This document shows positions 14,758-22,736 of a stretch of DNA of 25,869 bases, piece after piece. Every line of letters begins with the position of its first letter. The stretch's first letter is position 1. The notes beneath the pieces are model-generated. The model did not search any database. It was not told the origin of the DNA and saw nothing but the letters and a program-made list of their open reading frames with translations. The position numbers and the translations under genes are program-made. Origin of the DNA: CAZCWM01 sp964622625 (GTDB lineage Bacteria; Planctomycetota; Phycisphaerae; Phycisphaerales; Phycisphaeraceae); assembly GCA_964622625.1 (NCBI GenBank), contig CAZUUQ010000036.1:1-25869 (forward strand), read 5' to 3'.

Positions 14758-17448
14758 ATGGACCGTATCTCCACCCTGGCCGGCGGCGTCATGCGTCGAC
14801 TTGTCACCCCACCTGTTGCTCTTCTGCTCCCCGTGTCCCTGGCCCTGATCTGCACCGCCACGGCTGGCGCCCAAGTGGATCCGCCGATGGTGGCGGCCGC
14901 AGGCGAGAGCGTGTCCTTGCCGTGGCTTTTCTTCCTCGCCCCGCTGGGCGCCATCGCATCGCTGGTGATGGCCCGGTACTTCTACCAGTCGATCATGGCC
15001 GCCGACGAGGGTGAGCCGGAGATGATCCGCATTGCCCAGGCGGTGCGTGAGGGGGCATACGCCTACCTCAACCGCCAGCGCAAGATCGTCATCGCGGTGT
15101 TCGTACTGCTGGTGGCGGTGCTGATCTACATCGGCTTCAGCCTCCAGTTGCAGCCGAAGCTCACGCCGCTGGGCGTGGCGGTGGCGGGCTTCTTTTCCGG
15201 TCTGTGTGGTTACTTCGGTATGCGCACGGCCACCAACGCGTCGGCCCGCACCACGGCTGCGGCCAAACGCTCACTCAACGACGGTCTGCGTGTGGCCTTC
15301 CGCGCCGGAGCAGTGATGGGCCTGTGCGTCACCGGCTTCGCTCTACTGGACGTAAGCCTCTGGTTCATCATCCTCAACATCGTCTTCAAGACCTCGGCCG
15401 ACAGCCTGGTGCAGATCACCACCATCACGCTGAGCTTCGCGATGGGCGCGTCGCTGCAAGCGTTGTTCGCACGCGTGGGCGGCGGCATCTACACGAAGGC
15501 GGCCGATGTGGGCGCCGACCTGGTGGGCAAGGTCGAGGCCGGCATTCCGGAAGACGACGCCCGCAACCCGGCCACGATTGCCGACAACGTGGGCGACAAC
15601 GTCGGGGACGTGGCGGGCATGGGCGCGGACCTTTACGAGTCATACTACGGCTCGATTCTGGCGGCAATGGCCCTCGCGGCGGCGGCGGCATTCCGCCTGA
15701 GTATGGCCCCGGTCGAGGCCGCCAAACTCGTGGCCGCGGCCCCGGCGCTCGCCGGCCTGGGCATCCTCAGCGCCATTGCCGGCATCTTCATCGTCCGCAC
15801 CCGCGAGGGCGCGACCATGAAGCAGCTTCTCAAGAGCCTGCACGGGGGGGTATGGTTCAGTTCGCTGCTGATCGCCATCGGCAGCGCGGGGCTGCTCTAT
15901 CTGCTGCTGGGCGACAACGAGGTGGTGTGCTGGTGGGGGCTGTGGCTGGCGATCGTCGCCGGGCTGCTCGCCGGCCTGGTCATCGCCTGGGGCACCGAAT
16001 ACTACACCTCATATGAACACAGCCCGACGCAGGCGATCTCCAGGCAGGCCGAGACCGGCCCGGCCACGGTCATCATCGCCGGCATCGCCGCGGGTATGCT
16101 TTCGACCTGGATTCCGCTGCTGGTGATCGTCGCCGCCATCATGACGGCTTTCATCAGCGCCGGGGGCAACGAGAGCTTCCTGCTGGGCGTTTTCGGCGTG
16201 GGCATCGCGGCCGTGGGCATGCTCAGCACGCTATCGATCACGCTGGCAACCGACGCCTACGGTCCGATCGCCGACAACGCCGGCGGCAACGCCGAGATGA
16301 CGCATCAGCCCGCGTTCGTGCGTGAGCGCACGGACATGCTCGACTCGCTGGGCAACACCACGGCCGCGACGGGCAAGGGTTTCGCCATCGGTTCGGCGGC
16401 ACTGACGGCCCTGGCGCTGCTGGCGGCCTACATCATCACCGTGCAGGCGTCGCTGACGCAGCAGGCGCAAACCCTGGCCGCGCAGGACGAGACCATCCTC
16501 GCCCAGGTCAGCGCGGGTTCGCCGTACTATGCCGACCACGGCCGATTCGTCATCGACGCGCCGGACAGGCCGGGCGTGGTCGATTCGGGCCTGCTCCTGG
16601 CGCCGCGCAACCGTGCGGCGATCATGCGGGTGCTGGCGGACAACCAGAGCCGCGTCACCGTCTCGTGGGATCCTGAACTGGGTGTGTACCACGCGTCGGT
16701 GCCCGTCGAGCCGGGGGCAGCCGGCGCCTATGAGTTCGAGATTGCCCCAGCCACCAGCGCGTCGCTGCCGCAGATTCTGGGCCATTTCGACGTGACGCTG
16801 ATGAACCCCAAGGTGCTCTCGGGGCTGTTCATCGGCGTCATGCTGGTGTTCGTGTTCTGCGCGCTGACGATGAACGCGGTGGGCCGGGCGGCGTATGCGA
16901 TGATGCGCGAGTGCCGCCGGCAGTTTGGCATCATGCGCGAGGCCTTCCGCAAGCAGGGCATGAGCGAGGCCGACATAGCCAACCCGACCAAGTGGCCTTA
17001 CTCCGTCGAGGCCGACGGGCATCGCTATCCCGACTACGCCAATTGCGTGGCCATTTCCACGGCCGGGGCGCAGAAGGAGATGATCGTGCCGTCGCTGATG
17101 GCCGTGATCGTGCCGATCGTCATCGGCCTGGTGCTGGGCGTGCCGGGCGTAATGGGCATGCTGGCCGGCGCGCTGGTGTGCGGCTTCGCGGTGGCAATCT
17201 TCATGGCCAACGCCGGCGGGGCGTGGGACAACGCCAAGAAGTACATCGAGACCGGCCAGATGGGCGGCAAAGGCTCGGACAACCACAAGGCCACCGTCGT
17301 CGGCGATACCGTCGGTGATCCGTTCAAGGACACGTCCGGTCCGTCGCTGAATATCCTCATCAAGCTCATCAGCGTGGTGTCGGTGGTCTTCGCCGGCCTG
17401 ATCATCAAGTTCTCGCCAGTCGTCAGCGGCTGGCTGGGCCTGGGATAG
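14758..17448 (+). CDS. hppA: Membrane-bound ion-translocating pyrophosphatase, K+-dependent type
   Basis: The 896-residue multispanning protein hydrolyses cytosolic pyrophosphate and pumps H+ and/or Na+. The substrate-binding core is intact: IYTKAADVGADLVGKVEAG and ATIADNVGDNVGDVAG (residues 244-286), the DAYGPIADNAGGNAEM loop (499-514), and the C-terminal KGSDNHKATVVGDTVGDPFKDT part (838-859). In GNTTAATGKG (532-541), Ala536 and Gly539 occupy positions where K+-independent enzymes have Lys and Thr, so the K+-dependent class is inferred. It is about 170 residues longer than a typical bacterial enzyme (Thermotoga, about 726). The excess is an N-terminal signal-like extension (1-40) and an inserted segment of about 120 residues (562-682) between two membrane helices. 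ATG 14758 has AAAGGAG 9 nt upstream. Confidence 0.95.
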   Translation: MDRISTLAGGVMRRLVTPPVALLLPVSLALICTATAGAQVDPPMVAAAGESVSLPWLFFLAPLGAIASLVMARYFYQSIMAADEGEPEMIRIAQAVREGAYAYLNRQRKIVIAVFVLLVAVLIYIGFSLQLQPKLTPLGVAVAGFFSGLCGYFGMRTATNASARTTAAAKRSLNDGLRVAFRAGAVMGLCVTGFALLDVSLWFIILNIVFKTSADSLVQITTITLSFAMGASLQALFARVGGGIYTKAADVGADLVGKVEAGIPEDDARNPATIADNVGDNVGDVAGMGADLYESYYGSILAAMALAAAAAFRLSMAPVEAAKLVAAAPALAGLGILSAIAGIFIVRTREGATMKQLLKSLHGGVWFSSLLIAIGSAGLLYLLLGDNEVVCWWGLWLAIVAGLLAGLVIAWGTEYYTSYEHSPTQAISRQAETGPATVIIAGIAAGMLSTWIPLLVIVAAIMTAFISAGGNESFLLGVFGVGIAAVGMLSTLSITLATDAYGPIADNAGGNAEMTHQPAFVRERTDMLDSLGNTTAATGKGFAIGSAALTALALLAAYIITVQASLTQQAQTLAAQDETILAQVSAGSPYYADHGRFVIDAPDRPGVVDSGLLLAPRNRAAIMRVLADNQSRVTVSWDPELGVYHASVPVEPGAAGAYEFEIAPATSASLPQILGHFDVTLMNPKVLSGLFIGVMLVFVFCALTMNAVGRAAYAMMRECRRQFGIMREAFRKQGMSEADIANPTKWPYSVEADGHRYPDYANCVAISTAGAQKEMIVPSLMAVIVPIVIGLVLGVPGVMGMLAGALVCGFAVAIFMANAGGAWDNAKKYIETGQMGGKGSDNHKATVVGDTVGDPFKDTSGPSLNILIKLISVVSVVFAGLIIKFSPVVSGWLGLG

Positions 17449-17476
17449 GGCGATGGCGCAGCGCCCCGCGAGGTAT

Positions 17477-17544
17477 GCTTTCACAGTGAAGCCGGTACCG
17501 TGACGGTTGAAAGCGCGGCCCTACAACGCCGTCATTGCGACGGC
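17477..17544. terminator. Inverted repeats between convergent hppA and cysC
   Basis: Two structures lie in the 163-nt convergent gap. GCTTTCA (17477-17483) pairs with TGAAAGC (17508-17514) around a GC-rich interior. GCCGTC (17528-17533) pairs with GACGGC (17539-17544) across a 5-nt loop. Neither has a T-run, so they are weak candidates for a bidirectional transcription end. Confidence 0.3.
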
Positions 17545-17611
17545 GAGCATGGGACGCTGTCAGAGGCCCGACGATTCAGGATCGCATGATCGAGCAGGGC
17601 GGCCGTTACGC

Positions 17612-18223
17612 TCAGAGAATCCCTCGCGCGGCGAGCAGGTCGAGGATCTTCTGCACCGACTCAGCCACACTCAGCTTGTGCGTGGGCAGCACCAGTTCAG
17701 GATTCGCAGGAGCTTCGTAGGGATCGTCGATGCCGGTGAAGCCTTTGATCTGGCCGGCACGGGCCTTCTTATACAGGCCCTTGGGATCGCGCTTCTCAGC
17801 CTCTTCGAGCGGGCACTCAACGTAAACCTCGATGAATGGCAGGTCCGCGGCCGCGTGAAGCTGGCGGACCAGGTCGCGGTCCTTGATATAAGGGCTGATG
17901 AAGCTGGTGATGGCGATGATGCCCGCATCGGCGAAGAGTTTGGCGACTTCGCCGATGCGTCGGATGTTCTCCGTGCGGTCCTCGGCGCTGAAGCCCAGGT
18001 TCTTGTTCAGGCCGTGCCGTACGTTGTCGCCGTCGAGGCGGTAGGCGTGCCGGCCGCGCTGCATCAGCACCTGTTCCAGGGCCACCGCGACGGTGCTCTT
18101 GCCCGATCCCGACAGGCCGGTCATCCAGAGGGTGCAGCCCTTCTGGCCCATGTTGGCCTGCCGCTCGGCGCGACTGACTTCGCCCTCGTGCCAGTGGATG
18201 TTCGTTGCCTTCTGCTCTGCCAT
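17612..18223 (-). CDS. cysC: Adenylylsulfate (APS) kinase
   Basis: The 203-residue P-loop kinase converts APS plus ATP to PAPS in sulfate activation. It has the Walker A motif GLSGSGKST (36-44), YRLDGDNVRHGLN (61-73), DRTENIRRIGEVAKLF, the serine motif TSFISPY with Ser110, and the lid segment KGFTGIDDPYEAP. The N-terminal NIHWHEGEVSRAERQA is typical of stand-alone bacterial CysC. ATG 18223 has GAGG about 7 nt upstream. No sulfate adenylyltransferase (cysD/cysN or sat) is adjacent; the next gene is divergent and unrelated. It could serve sulfation or cysteine synthesis. Confidence 0.95.
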   Translation of the reverse strand: MAEQKATNIHWHEGEVSRAERQANMGQKGCTLWMTGLSGSGKSTVAVALEQVLMQRGRHAYRLDGDNVRHGLNKNLGFSAEDRTENIRRIGEVAKLFADAGIIAITSFISPYIKDRDLVRQLHAAADLPFIEVYVECPLEEAEKRDPKGLYKKARAGQIKGFTGIDDPYEAPANPELVLPTHKLSVAESVQKILDLLAARGIL

Positions 18224-18242
18224 GTCGGACCTCGCTGGGTAA

Positions 18243-18262
18243 AGTGGGGCTTACAGTGGGGC
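18243..18262. repeat. Direct repeat of AGTGGGGC upstream of cysC
   Basis: AGTGGGGC occurs at 18243-18250 and 18255-18262, a 12-bp period, in the cysC leader. A weak -10 (TAGGAT, 18271-18266 on the minus strand) ends just upstream in the direction of cysC transcription, so the repeats would lie at or after the start site. They could be an operator; the -35 is not recognisable. Confidence 0.35.
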
Positions 18263-18318
18263 GGCATCCTAGCGAAATGTCCGCCCCGCGCCCACCGCCG
18301 CCGCACGGAGACCGAAGC

Positions 18319-18834
18319 ATGATCCACTGCGACTTGCCCATGGCCGTGCTCGATGCCGTCGGCTCGCTGTTCGAGGACTGCCCGCTCAACCAGGCCCTGG
18401 GGCGGCTCGTGGTCACGGCCCCCGGTGCGGCGCGGCTGGCGGCGAAGGTCGAAAAGGCGGTGGGGCGGCCGGTCATCGGTCCGCATTCGCCCCTGGCGGC
18501 CGCACTATGGCTCTACGTCGATCAGCTCGAACGCAGTCACGCCGTCAGCCAGCAGATCGACGACGCCACCGGCAGTTACTGGCACGCGATCATGCACCGG
18601 CTCGAGGGCGACTTCTCCAACAGCCACTACTGGCTGCGCCGCACCGGCCGCCACCCGGCGATGGACCTGGTCGATGTGACGGGGTTGGATGCGGCCACAT
18701 ACGACGCGGGCGGACTGGTGGACGCGGCCGAGGCAGCTCATCGCCGCGGCGAGGCGCCGCCCGACCTGATCGAACTGCAGCGCCGCGAGTGGGCGGCCCT
18801 GTTCGCCTGGTGCGCCCGGCAACTGCCACGATGA
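18319..18834 (+). CDS. Conserved hypothetical protein
   Basis: The 171-residue protein has no domain I can name. A dense motif in the middle, SYWHAIMHRLEGDFSNSHYW (residues 86-105) followed by LRRTGRHP (106-113), has closely spaced His, Glu, Asp, Asn, Trp and Arg. This looks like a conserved active or binding site, and I recall similar sequences in other hypothetical bacterial proteins. No signal peptide or membrane helix is seen, so it is probably cytosolic. ATG 18319 has GGAG 9 nt upstream; an earlier in-frame ATG at 18277 has no ribosome-binding site. It is divergent from cysC and ends 3 nt before the convergent CPBP gene. Metal binding is possible but unproven. Confidence 0.7.
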   Translation: MIHCDLPMAVLDAVGSLFEDCPLNQALGRLVVTAPGAARLAAKVEKAVGRPVIGPHSPLAAALWLYVDQLERSHAVSQQIDDATGSYWHAIMHRLEGDFSNSHYWLRRTGRHPAMDLVDVTGLDAATYDAGGLVDAAEAAHRRGEAPPDLIELQRREWAALFAWCARQLPR

Positions 18835-18837
18835 CCA

Positions 18838-19614
18838 TCACGGCCCCGCGCTGCCATCCTGCGTCACCTGGAGAAGGACCACCAGCACGTCGTACATCGC
18901 GTGCGTGCCGGCGACGATGCCGAAGCCGCGCAGCAGGTAGACCACGGCGAAGTACGCCCCCGCCAGGCTGTAGAAAATGAAGCGCCCCCAGTGAAATGGG
19001 TTGCCCGGGCCGAAATGGTATAGGGCGAACAGCACAGCCGTGCCGATCACCGCTGCAGCCGCGCTGATGTGCTGCGGCAGCGCCAGCAGGTCAGAGAAGA
19101 TCATGTGCAGCAGGGCGATGCCGATAAGGCGGAACAGCAGCTCCTCGTAGATGCCCGCGCCGACGCTGTAGACCATCAGCGTCTGCCAGCCAGCCTGTTC
19201 ATGTGACCCCGCCAGCAGCCGCCAGGCCGTCGTCGCCCCGAAACCCACGAGCATCATCACGAACAGCGGCAGGCTCAGCACCAGCGATTCGACGCCCATC
19301 CACGGATAGACGGCCGGCTCGAAGCGCCAGCGGTCCTTACGGGCCACGTGCAGTGAAAGCAGCACGACGACGACAATGAGGCCCGGCAGGTAGAAGGCCC
19401 CGTCGCCCACGCCGACGGCCTCGAAGAACTGCCGCAGCATCTTGTGCGCGAGGATGTGCGGCACCTGGCCGAAAGATTCGCGAACGTAAAGCAGCGTGCC
19501 CACTTCGTAGACGATCACCAGCGGCAGCAGGAAGAACAGCGACTGCAGCGGCTGCTGTGACAGCGGCCAGTAGCCGGTGGTTTCGGCGGGAGGTCGGGGC
19601 GATGGACGGGCCAT
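18838..19614 (-). CDS. CPBP-family intramembrane metalloprotease (Abi/Rce1-like)
   Basis: The 258-residue protein has about six to eight hydrophobic segments and the CPBP motifs in order: EELLFR (Glu157, Glu158, Arg162), FALYHF with His200, and GTHAMYD with His238. These residues form the glutamate/histidine active site of the family, which includes the CAAX prenyl protease Rce1. Bacterial roles include peptide processing and self-immunity, and are mostly undefined. The N-terminus (MARPSPRPPAETTGYWP) is proline-rich and cytosolic-looking. It follows apt by 11 nt on the same strand, so the two are likely co-transcribed, with no functional link obvious. No Shine-Dalgarno is visible, consistent with translational coupling to apt. 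Confidence 0.85.
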   Translation of the reverse strand: MARPSPRPPAETTGYWPLSQQPLQSLFFLLPLVIVYEVGTLLYVRESFGQVPHILAHKMLRQFFEAVGVGDGAFYLPGLIVVVVLLSLHVARKDRWRFEPAVYPWMGVESLVLSLPLFVMMLVGFGATTAWRLLAGSHEQAGWQTLMVYSVGAGIYEELLFRLIGIALLHMIFSDLLALPQHISAAAAVIGTAVLFALYHFGPGNPFHWGRFIFYSLAGAYFAVVYLLRGFGIVAGTHAMYDVLVVLLQVTQDGSAGP

Positions 19615-19625
19615 GGCGGGCGCGG

Positions 19626-20141
19626 TCAGAACTTGAGGACCGCGTGGATGTCCCCATAGGGTTCCAGTTGGCGGCGGCCTTGGAGAAACGTCAGCTCGAT
19701 GAGCACGCTGGTTCCGATGATATTGGCCTGCAGCTTCGTGACCAGTTCGCAGCTCGCCTTCATCGTGCCGCCGGTGGCCAGCAGGTCATCGACCATGAGC
19801 ACGCGCTGGCCGGGGGCGATGGCGTCTCGGTGCATTTCCAGGCGGTCGCTGCCGTATTCCAGTGCATAGTCAACGCCGATGGTCGCGGCCGGCAGTTTTT
19901 TGGGCTTGCGCACGGGCACGAAGCCGGCCGACAGAGCCTGCGCCACAGCCACGCCGAAGATGAATCCCCGGCTCTCGGTGCCCACGACCAGTTCGACATT
20001 CTGGCCGCGAAAGGGATTGGCCATCAGCTCGACGGCCATGGCCAGGCCGGCGGGGTCTTTGAGCAGGGGGGTTATATCCTTGAAGACGATGCCCGGCTTG
20101 GGCCAGTCGGGGATATCGCGGATCAGTTGCGTCAGGTCCAT
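19626..20141 (-). CDS. apt: Adenine phosphoribosyltransferase
   Basis: The 171-residue type I phosphoribosyltransferase salvages adenine with PRPP to AMP. It has the N-terminal IRDIPDWPKPGIVFKDITPLL segment in family register, the TESRGFIFG loop (55-63) and the PRPP-binding motif VLMVDDLLATGGT (114-126). Length is standard. ATG 20141 is chosen because GGAG lies 5 nt upstream. The alternative GTG two codons earlier (20147) overlaps that box. It is first of a pair with the CPBP protease gene and divergent from murA. Confidence 0.96.
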   Translation of the reverse strand: MDLTQLIRDIPDWPKPGIVFKDITPLLKDPAGLAMAVELMANPFRGQNVELVVGTESRGFIFGVAVAQALSAGFVPVRKPKKLPAATIGVDYALEYGSDRLEMHRDAIAPGQRVLMVDDLLATGGTMKASCELVTKLQANIIGTSVLIELTFLQGRRQLEPYGDIHAVLKF

Positions 20142-20278
20142 GAGCACTCCGGAGCGTAGAGCAATGGCGGTAGGGAAGGTGGACGACGCCAGCGCGCCAG
20201 TTTTACCATCTTTGGCCCATGGTGTCGTCAGTCCCCGCGGCAGTTGCCGTGCCGCAGGCGTTGTGGGACAACATCGTC

Positions 20279-21613
20279 ATGGACGCATTCGTCATTCACG
20301 GTGGTCGCCGCCTTACGGGCCGGGTGCGGGTGCACGGGGCCAAGAACGCCGCCCTGCCGCTGATGGCCGCGGCCCTGTTGACCGACGAGCCGGTCGTGCT
20401 GCACGACGTGCCCGACCTGGCCGACATTCGCAACATGGTCCGTCTGCTGGGTGAACTGGGCGTCGCGTCGCGTCGCGGCGAGCCGACGGCCGACGGACCG
20501 GGGTCGCTGCACCTGCACGTGACCGACACCGGCCGCAGCGAGGCGCCTTACGACATCGTCCGCACCATGCGGGCCAGCATCTGCGTGCTCGGCCCGCTGC
20601 TGGCGCGGCGAGGCTATGCCCGCGTCTCCATGCCCGGCGGATGCAACATCGGCGACCGCCCGGTGGACCTGCACCTTCGCGGTCTGAGGGCGATGGGCGC
20701 GGATATCACACTGGACGAAGGCTACATCGTCGCCCGCGTCCCGGCCGGCAACCGGCTCACAGGCAGGCGTATCTTCCTTGGCGGGCCGTTCGGCTCGACC
20801 GTGCTCGGCACGCAGAACGTCATGTGTGCCGCCGCCCTGGCCGAGGGCACGACCCTTATCGAGTCGGCCGCGTGCGAACCCGAAGTCGCCGACGTCGCCC
20901 GTCTGCTCACGGCCATGGGGGCACGCATCGAAGGGGCCGGCTCGCCCCGCATCACTGTGCAGGGCGTCGAGAAACTGCACGGCACGGAGCACCGCGTCAT
21001 CCCCGACCGCATCGAGGCCGGCACCTACATCATGGCCGCCGCGATCACCAACGGCGATGTGCAGCTTGAGAACTGTCCGGTCGACGCCATGGCGGCCGTG
21101 CTTGACCGTCTCGCGGCTGTGGGCGTGCAGGTCGAACCTGTCATCGCGACGCACGACAACCAGGACGACAATGGCCTGCGCCAGACCGTGCGCATCGCCA
21201 GCAACCGCCGGCTTGAACCCGTGGCCGTCACCACCCAGCCGCACCCCGGTTTTCCCACGGACCTGCAGGCCCAGATCATGGCCCTTTTGTGCATGGCCGA
21301 CGGCAACAGCATCATCACCGAGAAAATCTTCCCCGACCGCTTCCTGCACGTGGCCGAACTGCTGCGCATGGGCGCGAACCTGGTGCGCAATGGCCCGAGC
21401 GTGATGGTCAGCGGCGTGCGCCAGCTCAAGGGCGCGCCGGTGATGGCCAGCGACCTGCGGGCGTCGGCCGGCCTGGTGCTGGCGGCACTGGCCGCCAGCG
21501 GGACCACCACCATCAACCGTGTCTACCACCTCGACCGCGGCTACGAGTCGATGGAGAAAACCCTCCAGCAGCTCGGAGCCGACATCCAACGCGTCGACCG
21601 CGAAGCGGTCTGA
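20279..21613 (+). CDS. murA: UDP-N-acetylglucosamine 1-carboxyvinyltransferase
   Basis: The 444-residue EPSP-synthase-fold enzyme transfers enolpyruvate to UDP-GlcNAc, the first committed step of peptidoglycan synthesis. Lys22 and Asn23 (HGAKNAALPL) and the catalytic Cys122 (MPGGCNIGDRPVDLHLRGL) are present, as are the TYIMAAAIT segment and the C-terminal DRGYESMEKTL. The retained Cys suggests fosfomycin sensitivity by family knowledge. The start at ATG 20279 fits the family N-terminus (MDAFVIHGG), though its ribosome-binding site is weak; an upstream in-frame ATG (20219) has none. A Trm112-like gene follows after 44 nt. Its presence shows that this organism can make peptidoglycan precursor, relevant because many PVC bacteria were once thought to lack a wall. 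Confidence 0.96.
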   Translation: MDAFVIHGGRRLTGRVRVHGAKNAALPLMAAALLTDEPVVLHDVPDLADIRNMVRLLGELGVASRRGEPTADGPGSLHLHVTDTGRSEAPYDIVRTMRASICVLGPLLARRGYARVSMPGGCNIGDRPVDLHLRGLRAMGADITLDEGYIVARVPAGNRLTGRRIFLGGPFGSTVLGTQNVMCAAALAEGTTLIESAACEPEVADVARLLTAMGARIEGAGSPRITVQGVEKLHGTEHRVIPDRIEAGTYIMAAAITNGDVQLENCPVDAMAAVLDRLAAVGVQVEPVIATHDNQDDNGLRQTVRIASNRRLEPVAVTTQPHPGFPTDLQAQIMALLCMADGNSIITEKIFPDRFLHVAELLRMGANLVRNGPSVMVSGVRQLKGAPVMASDLRASAGLVLAALAASGTTTINRVYHLDRGYESMEKTLQQLGADIQRVDREAV

Positions 21614-21657
21614 TATCGTTGCCCCAATGTGACGCGGCCACCTCGCGAGAAACTGCC

Positions 21658-21897
21658 ATGACGGACGCCACCGCCATCGACCCGCAACTGCTGGAGATAC
21701 TCGTCTGCCCGCTGACGCGCTCCCCCCTGCGCCAGGAGGGCGACGAACTGGTCGCTGCACAACCGCCCGGCGCCGGCCTGCGCTACCCGATCCGTGACGG
21801 GATTCCCATTTTACTGGTGGACGAAGCCCGGCTGCCCATGGGTGTCGCGAGTCTCGACGACTTCAAGCAGCGCTATGCGGCATCGATTCCGCAGTAG
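21658..21897 (+). CDS. Trm112/UPF0434-family small protein
   Basis: The 79-residue protein matches the family in LLEILVCPLTRSPLRQEGDELV and YPIRDGIPILLVDEAR. In archaea and eukaryotes Trm112 activates methyltransferases; bacterial members (for example YcaR) lack a firm role. Only one cysteine (Cys17, in CPLT) remains where zinc-binding members have CxxC pairs, so zinc binding is unlikely. It lies 44 nt after murA and is probably co-transcribed. Its last 35 bp overlap the 3' end of the convergent PAP2 gene. ATG 21658 has only a weak GAGA-type ribosome-binding site. Confidence 0.85.
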   Translation: MTDATAIDPQLLEILVCPLTRSPLRQEGDELVAAQPPGAGLRYPIRDGIPILLVDEARLPMGVASLDDFKQRYAASIPQ

Positions 21898-22570
21898 CCG
21901 GCCCGACGTTCGCTTCTCGATCCGGCAGGGCCAGCAGCAGACTGACGATCATGTACGTCAGCGTTGCTGAAAGCAGCGCATCGCTGAGCCAGTGCGCACC
22001 CGCCACGACGCGGGCGGCGATCATGATGCAGCCATACGCGGTCGCCGCCGCCGTCGCCAATCGCCGCCGCCGACGCGATTCGATCGTCAGCGTCCCCGCC
22101 AGAAGGGCGAAGGTCATCGACACGTGGCCGGAGGCGAAGCTGCGATGGCCCTCGGTGCGGCTCGGTTGCCACCAGGCATGAAAGTGCTCGACCTGGTCGA
22201 ACTGCTGCACACGGTTGGGTCGCGGCCGACCCCAGTATTCCTTCAGCCCCGCGTTGATCGCCAACCCCGGCCCGAGCAGCACGGCCAGCACGATGATGAC
22301 CAGTCGCCGGCGTTGTCGTATCAGCCGCGGCACGCGAAGGCTCAACAACAACAGCACGGCCGCGCCGATGACCATGACCCACGTGGGCAGCGTGCCATAC
22401 TCGTACATCGCCAGCCACGGCTGGCGGCGCTCATGGACCCACGGCCATTTTGCGCTACCGTCGTAGAACCAGCTCGCCACCGTCAGGTCCACGACCGGCG
22501 GGGCCGTCAACACCGCCGCCAGCGCCAGCAGAAGCAGCGACAGATACAGATGAAAACGCGCTTGCGGCAT
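21863..22570 (-). CDS. PAP2-family membrane phosphatase
   Basis: The 235-residue membrane protein has the three PAP2 motifs: KEYWGRPRP (Lys110, Arg117, Pro118), SFASGH (144-149, His149) and ARVVAGAHWLSD (Arg187, His193, Asp197). Family members dephosphorylate lipid phosphates such as undecaprenyl pyrophosphate, phosphatidate or lipid A. About five to six hydrophobic helices surround these motifs, so the active site likely faces the periplasm. ATG 22570 is chosen because GGAG lies 6 nt upstream and the first membrane helix follows at once; the ATG at 22606 lacks a ribosome-binding site. Its substrate is unknown. Its 3' end overlaps the Trm112-like gene by 35 bp. Confidence 0.9.
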   Translation of the reverse strand: MPQARFHLYLSLLLLALAAVLTAPPVVDLTVASWFYDGSAKWPWVHERRQPWLAMYEYGTLPTWVMVIGAAVLLLLSLRVPRLIRQRRRLVIIVLAVLLGPGLAINAGLKEYWGRPRPNRVQQFDQVEHFHAWWQPSRTEGHRSFASGHVSMTFALLAGTLTIESRRRRRLATAAATAYGCIMIAARVVAGAHWLSDALLSATLTYMIVSLLLALPDREANVGPATAESMPHSAA

Positions 22571-22648
22571 GCGGAACTCCGTGTCAGGCGCATGATCGTG
22601 GGCCATGAGGCGAGCCGGGTCAAATGCCGCGCCCCGCGTGCCGCCCGT

Positions 22649-22677
22649 TTGGCCGCCTGTCAGCGAAGCGATACGAT
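22649..22677 (+). promoter_or_regulatory. Candidate promoter of the YhaM-like gene
   Basis: TTGGCC (22649-22654) and TACGAT (22672-22677) are 17 nt apart, each matching 4/6 of the consensus. The predicted start lies about 53 nt before the GTG start codon at 22737. Confidence 0.35.
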
Positions 22678-22736
22678 GCATCGGCCCCATTGTCCGCCAC
22701 CCCGCCCGCATCTGACTCGCCACGCAGGAGCCGTCC

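Noticed and set aside
16231..17484. A 417-codon minus-strand frame opposite hppA
   Set aside because: It is the antisense of a well-conserved pyrophosphatase; the composition is His/Asp/Arg-rich with no domain.
20228..21760. A 510-codon minus-strand frame opposite murA
   Set aside because: murA with its catalytic Cys and Lys is on the plus strand. The antisense product is low-complexity and has no family features.
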